NCBI GenBank assembly: GCA_949752795.1
Contig: OX457056.1
Location: 181,746,428 to 181,810,427 of the forward strand
DNA from: Hyperoodon ampullatus
Taxonomy: Eukaryota; Chordata; Mammalia; Artiodactyla; Ziphiidae
Reading direction: 5' to 3'
DNA length: 64,000 nt
Of the stretch, positions 27,059 to 64,000 are shown piece after piece; within the stretch, counting starts at the first letter, position 1; every line of letters starts with the position of its first letter. The notes beneath the pieces are model-generated. The model had not been told where the DNA came from and did not search any database. It saw only the letters and a program-made list of their open reading frames with translations. Made by a program: the position numbers and the translations under genes.

Positions 27059-64000
<36,942 letters not shown>

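Overview
The window is mammalian nuclear DNA carrying most of the coding part of MAPK8 (JNK1, c-Jun N-terminal kinase 1) on the + strand. The species is probably a cetacean (whale, dolphin or porpoise). At least 14 tRNA-Glu-derived CHR-type SINEs are present, with the 'cttccctggtggcgcagtgg' head and 'ccgcggagcggctgggcc' body known from Cetacea and their relatives. Several still have near-perfect target-site duplications (TSDs). Single genes split over large, LINE-filled introns, MIR and hAT relics and no operon structure exclude a microbe.

Layout: 1-27,058 has no recognisable gene. It is a mosaic of L1 fragments, CHR SINEs, MIR and unassignable sequence, and probably lies in a 5'-UTR intron of MAPK8 or just upstream. 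The first coding exon is at 27,059-27,229 (ATG at 27,108). Coding exons follow at 31,106-31,235; 41,725-41,783; 41,871-42,009; 55,761-55,926; a mutually exclusive pair at 59,266-59,337 and 59,704-59,775; 61,128-61,310; 61,629-61,753; and 62,305-62,368. All phases close without a frameshift or stop. They encode residues 1-353, the complete kinase domain; the exon(s) for the C-terminal tail lie beyond the window.

The main functional signal is the alternative exon pair. Both 72-nt exons have ordinary U2-type acceptors, and both have GTATCCTT donors, the minor-spliceosome (U12) consensus. The exon they join to has a U12-like 3' site. This mixed arrangement permits inclusion of exactly one exon, choosing between the alpha-type and beta-type kinase segment. 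I found no undescribed biological system. Other points worth a second look are an exact 40-bp direct repeat near the pair, a possible change at the U12 branch site, a 5-codon upstream ORF, a probable N8S change, a SINE pair inserted at one target, a SINE with an abnormal 3' end, and a 29-bp palindrome.

The introns contain one well-preserved, sense-oriented L1 (32,172-37,555, 18-bp TSD, itself split by a SINE), a long ancient antisense L1 (about 42,030-48,120), two hAT MITEs, one solo LTR and many older fragments. None of the L1 copies has an intact ORF2.
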